From a virus, in the IMG/VR virus record IMGVR_UViG_3300047462_000262, positions 1-28,705 of that record: a stretch of 28,705 nucleotides of DNA. One strand, given 5' to 3'. Positions 18,974 to 24,784 of the stretch are shown here, piece by piece. A program made the position numbers and the translations under genes. Numbering within the stretch: the first letter of the stretch is position 1; each line of letters begins with the position of its first letter. The notes beneath the pieces were generated by a model, which saw only the letters and a list, made by a program, of their open reading frames with translations, did no database searches and was not told where the DNA came from.

Positions 18974-19882
18974 TTAGACTACTGGATCCGTAAAGACCAA
19001 CTGTGGTGCAAATGGACCACGTCGAACCATAATGTTTCCACCATGAATATCAGGTCCTCTAGGATCATTATCTCCTTTGCGAGATTTTTTGATAAATCCT
19101 CGCAATACAATCAAAGCCCTCTTTAGTTCTGGATCTTTAATGTTTGTAGCTGGTCCCTTATCGCCTGGAGCAGGTCTATATGGTACTTCCATTGCAGTTC
19201 TAATAGCATCAAAAAACGCATCTTCTACAACGCTTTTAAATTTACGTGAATATTCTTCTTCGCCCTTTTGTCCAAAAAGGACCTTTTGTTTTTGTATCTT
19301 TAATCTTTCATGTTCATCACGACTACGTTTCCCTGCACCAATTTTATCACGAACCTTGTTTTCATCACGAAGGTTTTTTCTTTTTTGGTTGTATGAACTT
19401 AGCAATGCTTGGAAATTTGAAAATAGCTTATTGCCCATTTCCATCATTTCTTCTACTGACAAATCTGAAAATCGATGCAAACGTTCCATTTCAACTTTAT
19501 AAGTGTATGGTTCTTGATAACGTTGGTTAGGATCTGGTGGAGATTTAAATACTTCTACATCATACACTCTTGGAAAATACCTATTGTCGGATCCCTCCTT
19601 GTGAGAAGCCAACATTTTCATGTATTGGTAGTATCCATCTCGGCCAAGATTACTTGCTGGTCTTACAACTTTATTCGCCGTTCCTGGTTCTTCTTTTGTT
19701 GAATATGCAGTTCCAAATAAACCCGATCCAAGACGTTCAATACCATTTTCTTCGTCTGATTGCGTTTCAGCACCATATCGGTCATCTTGACCACGATTCA
19801 ACCGATCAAAATTATCTCTAGCAGATACTTCTGTATCTTTTGGCTCAAGCTTCTGTGGTGTTAATAGTTCAAATACTTTCAT
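18974..19882 (-). CDS. Protein-kinase-like protein with N-terminal tag (302 aa)
   Basis: Kinase-like fold: glycine-rich loop LGSGLFGTAYS (51-61), candidate lysine in NKVVRP (about 71), catalytic-loop-like DIHGGNIMVRR (D278, N283) and TDPVV with D299 in the DFG-aspartate position. The D-x-H-x-x-N form recalls APH/RIO-type kinases more than HRD kinases. The protein ends straight after the D, so no activation segment or C-lobe remains. Tag MKVFELLTP at the N-terminus. Start at 19882 has AAGGAT upstream. Paralogue of the next gene; the two form a minus-strand pair. Target unknown. Confidence 0.7.
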   Translation of the reverse strand: MKVFELLTPQKLEPKDTEVSARDNFDRLNRGQDDRYGAETQSDEENGIERLGSGLFGTAYSTKEEPGTANKVVRPASNLGRDGYYQYMKMLASHKEGSDNRYFPRVYDVEVFKSPPDPNQRYQEPYTYKVEMERLHRFSDLSVEEMMEMGNKLFSNFQALLSSYNQKRKNLRDENKVRDKIGAGKRSRDEHERLKIQKQKVLFGQKGEEEYSRKFKSVVEDAFFDAIRTAMEVPYRPAPGDKGPATNIKDPELKRALIVLRGFIKKSRKGDNDPRGPDIHGGNIMVRRGPFAPQLVFTDPVV

Positions 19883-19883
19883 A

Positions 19884-20657
19884 TTAATCCTTCCATTTTG
19901 GTGATGCGCCGCCACCTGAAATTGGATCTGTAATTACAACCTGTACGCCATAAGGTCCGCGACGAATCATTAAGTTGGCATGATGTAGATCCGCTGAAAA
20001 ATCAGGATTTGATTTTAGAATTTTCTGTAAAAACATCATTGCCTGTACCAACTTTGGATTCTTAATTGTTGTTATTGGTCTTGTTGACATTAATATCTCG
20101 TTAAAACAATCTGCAAAGGCAACCAATGCCACTATTTTTTGAGTTCGTTCTCTTGACTGTTCTTCTTCTGGATCACCAGTTGGTTTTGATCCTTTGATTC
20201 CAAGTTTTTTCTTCTGACCCCTAATTTCTGAATCAAACTCTGTAAAGAGATCTCTTCCGATTGTCATAATCTCATCTGTTCTTAAACTTGAAAGTGGGCG
20301 CAACTTTTCCATGTTAACATTATATGTGTACTTACCACTAGCATCTCTAAATGTATCTAATTTAAATACTTTTGGAAAGAATGGATTGTTTGCAATACGA
20401 TCATTCTGCGAAAGCATATGTAAAAATTCATAGTACGGGTCGTCTGCAAGATATTTAATTTCACTTGATTTAGCTATCTTATCGACAGCGCCTGGATCTT
20501 TTTGAGCAGCATATACATCAGCATATGCTCCACCACCAATACGTTGACGTGATTGGTCAGTCCAACCAAGTTCTCGCTGTTTGGATGCGATATTTTGCTT
20601 ATCCAATTGCTTATACTTCAGTTGGTCAGGTGTTAGAAAAAGTTCAAGTAATTTCAT
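19884..20657 (-). CDS. Protein-kinase-like protein with N-terminal tag, paralogue (257 aa)
   Basis: Same layout as its neighbour: tag MKLLELFLTPD, glycine-rich loop RIGGGAYADVY (about 40-49), lysine in VDKIAK, the segment FFPKVFKLDTF, and ADLHHANLMIRR (D223, N228) then ITDPIS (D244). A short tail follows. All nucleotide- and metal-binding positions seem kept, so activity is possible. ATG 20657 has no ribosome-binding site and lies 5 nt after a minus-strand AATAAATA box. The downstream paralogue begins right after its stop. Confidence 0.7.
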   Translation of the reverse strand: MKLLELFLTPDQLKYKQLDKQNIASKQRELGWTDQSRQRIGGGAYADVYAAQKDPGAVDKIAKSSEIKYLADDPYYEFLHMLSQNDRIANNPFFPKVFKLDTFRDASGKYTYNVNMEKLRPLSSLRTDEIMTIGRDLFTEFDSEIRGQKKKLGIKGSKPTGDPEEEQSRERTQKIVALVAFADCFNEILMSTRPITTIKNPKLVQAMMFLQKILKSNPDFSADLHHANLMIRRGPYGVQVVITDPISGGGASPKWKD

Positions 20658-20662
20658 AATGT

Positions 20663-20670
20663 TATTTATT
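20663..20670 (-). promoter_or_regulatory. Late-type box AATAAATA (minus strand)
   Basis: 7/8 match ending 5 nt before the ATG at 20657, so a T4-like start site would be exactly the A of ATG. Confidence 0.5.
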
Positions 20671-20671
20671 C

Positions 20672-20687
20672 GGGTAAAATTTTACCC
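20672..20687. promoter_or_regulatory. Perfect 16-bp palindrome, possible operator
   Basis: GGGTAAAATTTTACCC lies between divergent late boxes for the kinase pair (minus) and the Hsp20 unit (plus). No loop, so a DNA site is more likely than a hairpin. Confidence 0.4.
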
Positions 20688-20724
20688 TGAAATTTTGACC
20701 GTTGATTTTCTGTTTTTGATCGTT

Positions 20725-20732
20725 TATAAATA
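20725..20732 (+). promoter_or_regulatory. T4-type late promoter TATAAATA
   Basis: Exact consensus on the + strand, upstream of the Hsp20 leader. Confidence 0.55.
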
Positions 20733-20756
20733 TCGGTGCAATAGAAATATTGCTGG

Positions 20757-20820
20757 TGGAGCATCAGACCGGATTAAACCCCGGTCGGTCCTTTACCATA
20801 AATAGAGATGCAATGCTCCA
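20757..20820. repeat. Inverted repeat flanking a late box
   Basis: TGGAGCAT (20757-20764) and ATGCTCCA (20813-20820), with GACCGG/CCGGTC between them. Confidence 0.6.
20797..20804 (+). promoter_or_regulatory. Late-type box CATAAATA
   Basis: 7/8 match, 3 nt before the small leader ORF at 20808. Confidence 0.45.
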
Positions 20821-20894
20821 TTGGAGGTTGCAAAGTGAAAAGGATGCTCGTAAGAGGTCCACAACATTATATCGCTATGGAGGATATTTTATGA
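20808..20894 (+). CDS. Small upstream ORF (28 aa) coupled to Hsp20
   Basis: ATG 3 nt after a late box; MQCSIGGCKVKRMLVRGPQH and on to a TGA that overlaps the Hsp20 ATG (ATGA). Perhaps a leader that delivers ribosomes to Hsp20. No known family. Confidence 0.4.
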   Translation: MQCSIGGCKVKRMLVRGPQHYIAMEDIL

Positions 20895-21361
20895 ATGACT
20901 TAAATCGTCTTTTTGATGCCCTATGGGCAACCACTATTGGCTTTGATCCTGTTTTTACACGAGCAAGCCAACTAACGCCAAGTTTTCCTCACTACAATAT
21001 CTTCAAGGAAGATGACGACCACTACAATGTCGATCTCGCCCTTGCAGGATATGGTCCTGATGATGTAGATATTACTTGGCTTCCAGGTAGTTTAACTATC
21101 TCTTCAGCTTCGAAGAAAGAAGCAAAGGATGAAAGACAAGTTTATCGAGGTATTGCAAAACGTGATTTCCGTTTCACACTTCCACTTGCGCAGCATGTAG
21201 AAGTTGGTGCAACAGACTTCACAAATGGAATGCTTCGTGTACAACTTGTTCGCAACATTCCAGAGGCTGCAAAACCTCGTAAGATTGCAATCGGCTACAG
21301 AAATGAAAGTCTGTTGACTGATCAATCAAATGTTGTATCCTTACAACAGAAGCAAGCGTAA
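20891..21361 (+). CDS. Small heat-shock protein, Hsp20/alpha-crystallin family
   Basis: ATP-independent holdase. 156 aa: N-terminal MNDLNRLFDALWATTIGFDP as in IbpA-type proteins, then an alpha-crystallin domain (about 40-140) with NVDLALAGYGPDDVDI, VYRGIAKRDFRFTLPLA and the closing NGMLRVQLVR. The C-terminus has KPRKIAIG near the usual I-x-I anchor. ATG 20891 has GGAGGA upstream. Phage Hsp20 genes are known in T4-like phages, possibly aiding capsid assembly. Confidence 0.93.
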   Translation: MNDLNRLFDALWATTIGFDPVFTRASQLTPSFPHYNIFKEDDDHYNVDLALAGYGPDDVDITWLPGSLTISSASKKEAKDERQVYRGIAKRDFRFTLPLAQHVEVGATDFTNGMLRVQLVRNIPEAAKPRKIAIGYRNESLLTDQSNVVSLQQKQA

Positions 21362-21395
21362 GCAAAGACACCAGTCGAGCTATCGCAGGGTAATA

Positions 21396-21417
21396 GGGAG
21401 CGTCTTCGGACGCTCCC
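21396..21417 (+). terminator. Very stable C(UUCG)G hairpin
   Basis: GGGAGCGTC-TTCG-GACGCTCCC: nine pairs with a UUCG tetraloop. The tail is not T-rich, so it may be a processing or stability element instead. Confidence 0.55.
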
Positions 21418-21437
21418 TCCTTGAGGAAGTTCGAGAC

Positions 21438-21566
21438 ATGCCGGGAGTTCATAGGAGACGAAAGTCGTACTACGAGATACCAAAAGGCGGCATGCAACAC
21501 AAACAGACCGCAGGCAAGCTCAAGTCAAGTAGGTCGGGTAGTGGCAGTAGAGGAATGATAGCATAG
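21438..21566 (+). CDS. Small basic protein (42 aa)
   Basis: ATG with GAGGA upstream. MPGVHRRRKSYYEIPKGGMQ, then a Lys/Ser/Arg/Gly-rich tail; ends in UAG. Possibly a packaged or nucleic-acid-binding peptide; unassigned. Confidence 0.45.
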   Translation: MPGVHRRRKSYYEIPKGGMQHKQTAGKLKSSRSGSGSRGMIA

Positions 21567-21597
21567 AACAGAATCTCGGCTATTGACTGTTGTCTTT

Positions 21598-21605
21598 TCT
21601 AAATA
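21598..21605 (+). promoter_or_regulatory. Late-type box TCTAAATA abutting a start codon
   Basis: 7/8 match, 4 nt before the ATG at 21610. Confidence 0.45.
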
Positions 21606-21609
21606 GAGA

Positions 21610-21780
21610 ATGAAATTACATGAAATTGCGGACAAGGTAGCAACACCTTATGAAAAGGTGCAAGGTGGAGAACATCCAAAAGCTGTTCGTAAGGCTGGTA
21701 AGAAGCTCATGCGAAAGTTGAAGAAGAAAAAGAAGCTTCCGATGTTTTTAAGGAAGCAAGCAGAGTCGATAGAAGTTTAA
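21610..21780 (+). CDS. Small basic protein with MKLHEI tag (56 aa)
   Basis: MKLHEIADKVATPYEKVQGG, then a basic run (KAGKKLMRKLKKKKKLP). The N-terminus nearly repeats that of the P-loop kinase at 10259 (MKLHEIVSN). No ribosome-binding site; a late box abuts the start. Tag plus basic body fits a DNA-associated virion protein, as inference. Ends 3 nt before tRNA-Leu. Confidence 0.6.
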   Translation: MKLHEIADKVATPYEKVQGGEHPKAVRKAGKKLMRKLKKKKKLPMFLRKQAESIEV

Positions 21781-21783
21781 TAT

Positions 21784-21868
21784 GCCTGTGTGGTGGAACC
21801 GGAATACACTCGTGCCTTAAGAGCACGCGCCGAAAGGATTGCGAGTTCGAATCTCGCCACAGGTACCA
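21784..21868 (+). tRNA. tRNA-Leu (UAA)
   Basis: Acceptor GCCTGTG/CACAGGT (G1-U72), anticodon arm CGTGC-CTTAAGA-GCACG, long variable arm, T-arm GCGAG-TTCGAAT-CTCGC, A73, encoded CCA. Confidence 0.93.
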
Positions 21869-21884
21869 ATTTAAGGAGATCACA

Positions 21885-22583
21885 ATGAAGAAAGTAATTG
21901 AAATACGAGCTGCTGAAGGCGGCGATGATTCAAAGCTATTCGTTGGCGACCTCGCAAATGCGTACATTAAGTTAGCCAGCAAATTTGGCTGAAAGTGTAT
22001 CGTTAGCGACAGGAAGCCATCCGATAAAGGCTTCCACCTCATCGTCCTAACGGTTGAAGGAAACAATCTACAACAACTTAACCAAGAAGCTGGTGGACAT
22101 AGAATCCAACGTGTTAGTCCAACTGAACGTCATGGACGTGTTCACACAAGCACTGCTACGGTTGCTGTAATTGATCCTAATCAGAAAACTGACGATATCT
22201 ACCTAAAGAGAAGTGAAAGTGATTTCACAATCGAATGGTATTCAGGGTCAGGAAGTGGTGGTCAACATCGCAACAAACATATGAATAGTTGCAGATTAAC
22301 ACACATTCCAACAGGATTGGTAAGGACAGCGCAGACCCGTAATAGACAATCATCTTATAGGGATGCAATGTTATCCTTGACGCATGAACTTGATAAATTG
22401 TATAGTACGAATCGCAGGATGGTATTTGACACTATACGGAAAGACCAAATGGGATCAGGAATGAGAGGGGATAAGATCAGAACTTATCGCTTCCAAGATG
22501 ATCGTGTTGAAGATCACCAAACAAATAAGAGAGCACAAATAAAGAAAGTTCTCTCAGGAAATTTTGACTTACTGTGGAACTAA
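21885..22583 (+). CDS. Peptide chain release factor (domains 2-4) with in-frame UGA at codon 36
   Basis: Class-I release factor: EIRAAEGGDDSKLFVGDL opens domain 2, GGHRIQRVSPTERHGRVHTS (70-89) holds the codon-reading tripeptide, GSGSGGQHRNK (121-131) the catalytic GGQ, and MGSGMRGDKIRTYRFQDDRV the domain 3/2 return seen in RF1. Domain 1 is absent, since the protein starts at the EIRA motif; AAGGAG precedes the ATG. Codon 36 (21990-21992) is UGA in KFG-UGA-KCIVS, where RF1 proteins have Trp. The tripeptide SPT lies between RF1 PxT and RF2 SPF, so its stop-codon preference is uncertain. Confidence 0.85.
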
Positions 22584-22584
22584 T

Positions 22585-23052
22585 ATGGATAAGAAAAACA
22601 TTAAATGTTTGCAACTAGACCATCCAAATCAAAACGGAAGGATCTATCCAAGAGCTGTTATTGAAAAAGCTCTTCAAGATTACATGCCTACGATTCACAG
22701 TCTTGCATCATATGGTTGTTTTGTATCAGACATTGGTGGAAGCATGCAAATTCCTCTTGATAAAATTACACACGTTGTTGTTGATGGAAGAATTGTTGGT
22801 GATTATCTTGAATGTGATATTCAAATACTATCAACTTCATATGGAGCAGTTCTTAGTGCTATCATAGATGATCCATCAGTACAATTTGGTCCTCGTGGGT
22901 TTGGTATTGTTGATATTAAAACAGGACTAGTAAGCAACTATACATTTCACTCAATTAATGTCTTTATGGAATCACCTGCCGATAGAGCAAAGCAGCAGAG
23001 GCAATCTGCTAACTATGCATACCAACGTGCAATGGGGATCATTAAGAAGTGA
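22585..23052 (+). CDS. Prohead-protease-fold (gp21/S80-like) protein, probably inactive
   Basis: 155 aa. NQNGRIYPRAVIEKALQDYM (about 14-33), LDKITHVVVDGRIVGDYLECDIQIL and VQFGPRGFGIV follow the order of T4 gp21-like S80 proteases (NRNGRIYP..., ...SSRG...). The usual His (GELGHP) is replaced by CFVSDIGGS and the serine of SSRG by FGPRG, so catalysis is unlikely. ATG 22585 follows the release-factor stop; TTG 22564 is an alternative start. GTGA overlap with the next gene. Confidence 0.65.
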   Translation: MDKKNIKCLQLDHPNQNGRIYPRAVIEKALQDYMPTIHSLASYGCFVSDIGGSMQIPLDKITHVVVDGRIVGDYLECDIQILSTSYGAVLSAIIDDPSVQFGPRGFGIVDIKTGLVSNYTFHSINVFMESPADRAKQQRQSANYAYQRAMGIIKK

Positions 23053-23267
23053 AGAATCGATCTCAAACACGAACGAGAATTTGGACACATAGGGAGTTTG
23101 GTCCAATGTTTAAGTGGGCATTTAAACATGCAGGATCAACTGGAGGTGCATCAGGTAATCACTATACTCCTTCTCGTTATTATTCGATGCCAAAGAACAA
23201 ATATAAGAATGGCTTGAGGCAAATACGTGGCAACCCAGTATTTGCATACCAAAGGAGACAAAAATGA
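23049..23267 (+). CDS. Unknown small basic protein (72 aa)
   Basis: GTG start (GTGA overlap). Rich in R, K and aromatics (TRTRIWTHREFGPMFKWAFK; YYSMPKNKYKNGLRQIRG). No motif recognised. ATGA overlap with the next gene. Confidence 0.6.
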   Translation: MKNRSQTRTRIWTHREFGPMFKWAFKHAGSTGGASGNHYTPSRYYSMPKNKYKNGLRQIRGNPVFAYQRRQK

Positions 23268-23560
23268 AAGTTAAAGATAAGAAAATTTTAGTTAACATGG
23301 CAAAGTGCAGAAAGTGTGAAGAGATTATTGTCTCTACCCATCGACATGATTTTCGCTACTGCAAATGTGGTGCGATATCAGTAGATGGTGGTACTGCTTA
23401 CTTGAAGCGTTCGTTTACTAATTTCAGCGACATCATTGAGATGTCGGAACATGAAGAATATGAGCGTGAAGAATTTGACTGGGAAACTAAACGTCGTGAA
23501 CAAGATATGGATCTTAAAATCCATTTAATAAAAACAGCAAGAGAATCGGGGAGTATGTGA
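23264..23560 (+). CDS. Zinc-binding small phage protein (98 aa, DUF7695-like)
   Basis: MAKCRKCEEIIVSTHRHDFRYCKC then GAISVDGGTAYLKR: four cysteines and two histidines in a compact ribbon, a pattern I recall as recurrent in tailed phages (CxxC...SxHRHDF..C.CG...DGG). Acidic, charged C-terminal half. Function unknown. Confidence 0.75.
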   Translation: MKVKDKKILVNMAKCRKCEEIIVSTHRHDFRYCKCGAISVDGGTAYLKRSFTNFSDIIEMSEHEEYEREEFDWETKRREQDMDLKIHLIKTARESGSM

Positions 23561-23745
23561 TGTGCGCAGTTAGTGCTATTTCAGATTACGGACAAGGTGT
23601 TGTGTTTACGCAAGACTCGTTTGCAGAGTTTAAGAAGCTAATGGAAGCTGCAAAAATATTCGATGAGAAAACAAATCAACCAGACTGCGAGGATCCAGAG
23701 AAGCAAAAATGGATTGAAGTAGTTGAGAGGCAAGTTAAGGAATGA
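23560..23745 (+). CDS. Unknown conserved phage protein (61 aa)
   Basis: ATG 23560 overlaps the previous TGA and has GGGGAG upstream. MCAVSAISDYG at the N-terminus and FDEKTNQPDCEDPEKQKW near the C-terminus look like a family I have seen as hypothetical proteins in large phages. No known function. Confidence 0.65.
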   Translation: MCAVSAISDYGQGVVFTQDSFAEFKKLMEAAKIFDEKTNQPDCEDPEKQKWIEVVERQVKE

Positions 23746-23749
23746 TCCC

Positions 23750-23974
23750 ATGCCCAAAGAATACACATATACCAACACAAAGAGTGGAAAAGTTATCTTT
23801 CGCTCTACAGAACCTAACTATGTTTCGAAAGAAGATGTAGATCAAAAGGTACTGAAAGAGACAGGACAAGATCCACGACTTACTAAACATATCATAGATT
23901 GCACGATTCGTGTTGTAGGTGAAATACTACCTCAACCTGGTAAAGGGCGATTCGACCGCAACAAGAGGATGTAA
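23750..23974 (+). CDS. Unknown small protein (74 aa)
   Basis: ATG 23750 chosen for AAGGA upstream. MPKEYTYTNTKSGKVIFRST suggests a beta-hairpin start; basic C-terminus (KGRFDRNKRM). TAAATG junction with the next gene. Confidence 0.65.
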   Translation: MPKEYTYTNTKSGKVIFRSTEPNYVSKEDVDQKVLKETGQDPRLTKHIIDCTIRVVGEILPQPGKGRFDRNKRM

Positions 23975-24784
23975 ATGCTAACCAAACAAAACGTTGCTGA
24001 AAACGTGTGGGTAATCTATAGCGATACGCAAGAAGAAATTGGTAGGGCATTTATTCGATTCCAAGAGTTTTATGAAAATAAAGACTTGAAAGGAACGAAG
24101 GATATTACGATTCGCCAAATTGAAGATTGGTGGGCAAGGGAAGCAAAGAATTTAGAAACTCCAGAACCATATTATACGTTTTGGGCTGGTTTCAATCTTC
24201 CTGGTCATGTTATTCTTGCCTTACTATCTACTTCAGAATTTCGTTCCGGATTCTCTTTGTGGAGATTTATTGCTTCACCAAAAGACTATCCTCGTTGGCA
24301 TCCCGAAGAAGACAGATTTCTTGATCTTCTACAGGACCTTACTGTCCATCAGATTCTTACTGGATATTTTATTGGTGTTTCAAAAGACTCAACAGAAGTA
24401 TTCGATCACGAACTCTCTCATGCACTATTTGCAACAAATAGTTTTTACAAATCGGAACAGGTGTATAACTTGAGTCGACTTCCAAAGGACGTATACGAAT
24501 CATTTCGACTTGAATTGTTATCGAATGGTTATCATCGTGATGTTATTCACGATGAAATGCAAGCATATTTTTCTACGTATACCAACGATCTTCCTGAAGA
24601 GTACAAACAACATATAGGACCCTTTATTAAAACGTTTAAAAAGTTCACAGAACCACAATTGGTTGAAGAAGAACTGATAAGAGAGTATACTGGTCCGATA
24701 TATTATGAACCATGCGTATTTCGCGATTGTAAGTGTGAAGAGTACAGACCAGCAATATGGAGAGAAGATAATGGCAACATTTGA
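23975..24784 (+). CDS. Putative HExxH zinc metallopeptidase-like protein
   Basis: 269 aa. DHELSHALFATN holds an HExxH motif (HELSH, residues 145-149), and the downstream DEMQAYF (193-199) may give a third ligand E, as in gluzincins. Upstream W- and F-rich segments (YYTFWAGFNLPGHVILALL). The family is not recognised. C-terminal CVFRDCKCEEY adds three cysteines. Substrate unknown. Overlaps the RNA ligase start by 14 nt. Confidence 0.55.
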   Translation: MLTKQNVAENVWVIYSDTQEEIGRAFIRFQEFYENKDLKGTKDITIRQIEDWWAREAKNLETPEPYYTFWAGFNLPGHVILALLSTSEFRSGFSLWRFIASPKDYPRWHPEEDRFLDLLQDLTVHQILTGYFIGVSKDSTEVFDHELSHALFATNSFYKSEQVYNLSRLPKDVYESFRLELLSNGYHRDVIHDEMQAYFSTYTNDLPEEYKQHIGPFIKTFKKFTEPQLVEEELIREYTGPIYYEPCVFRDCKCEEYRPAIWREDNGNI

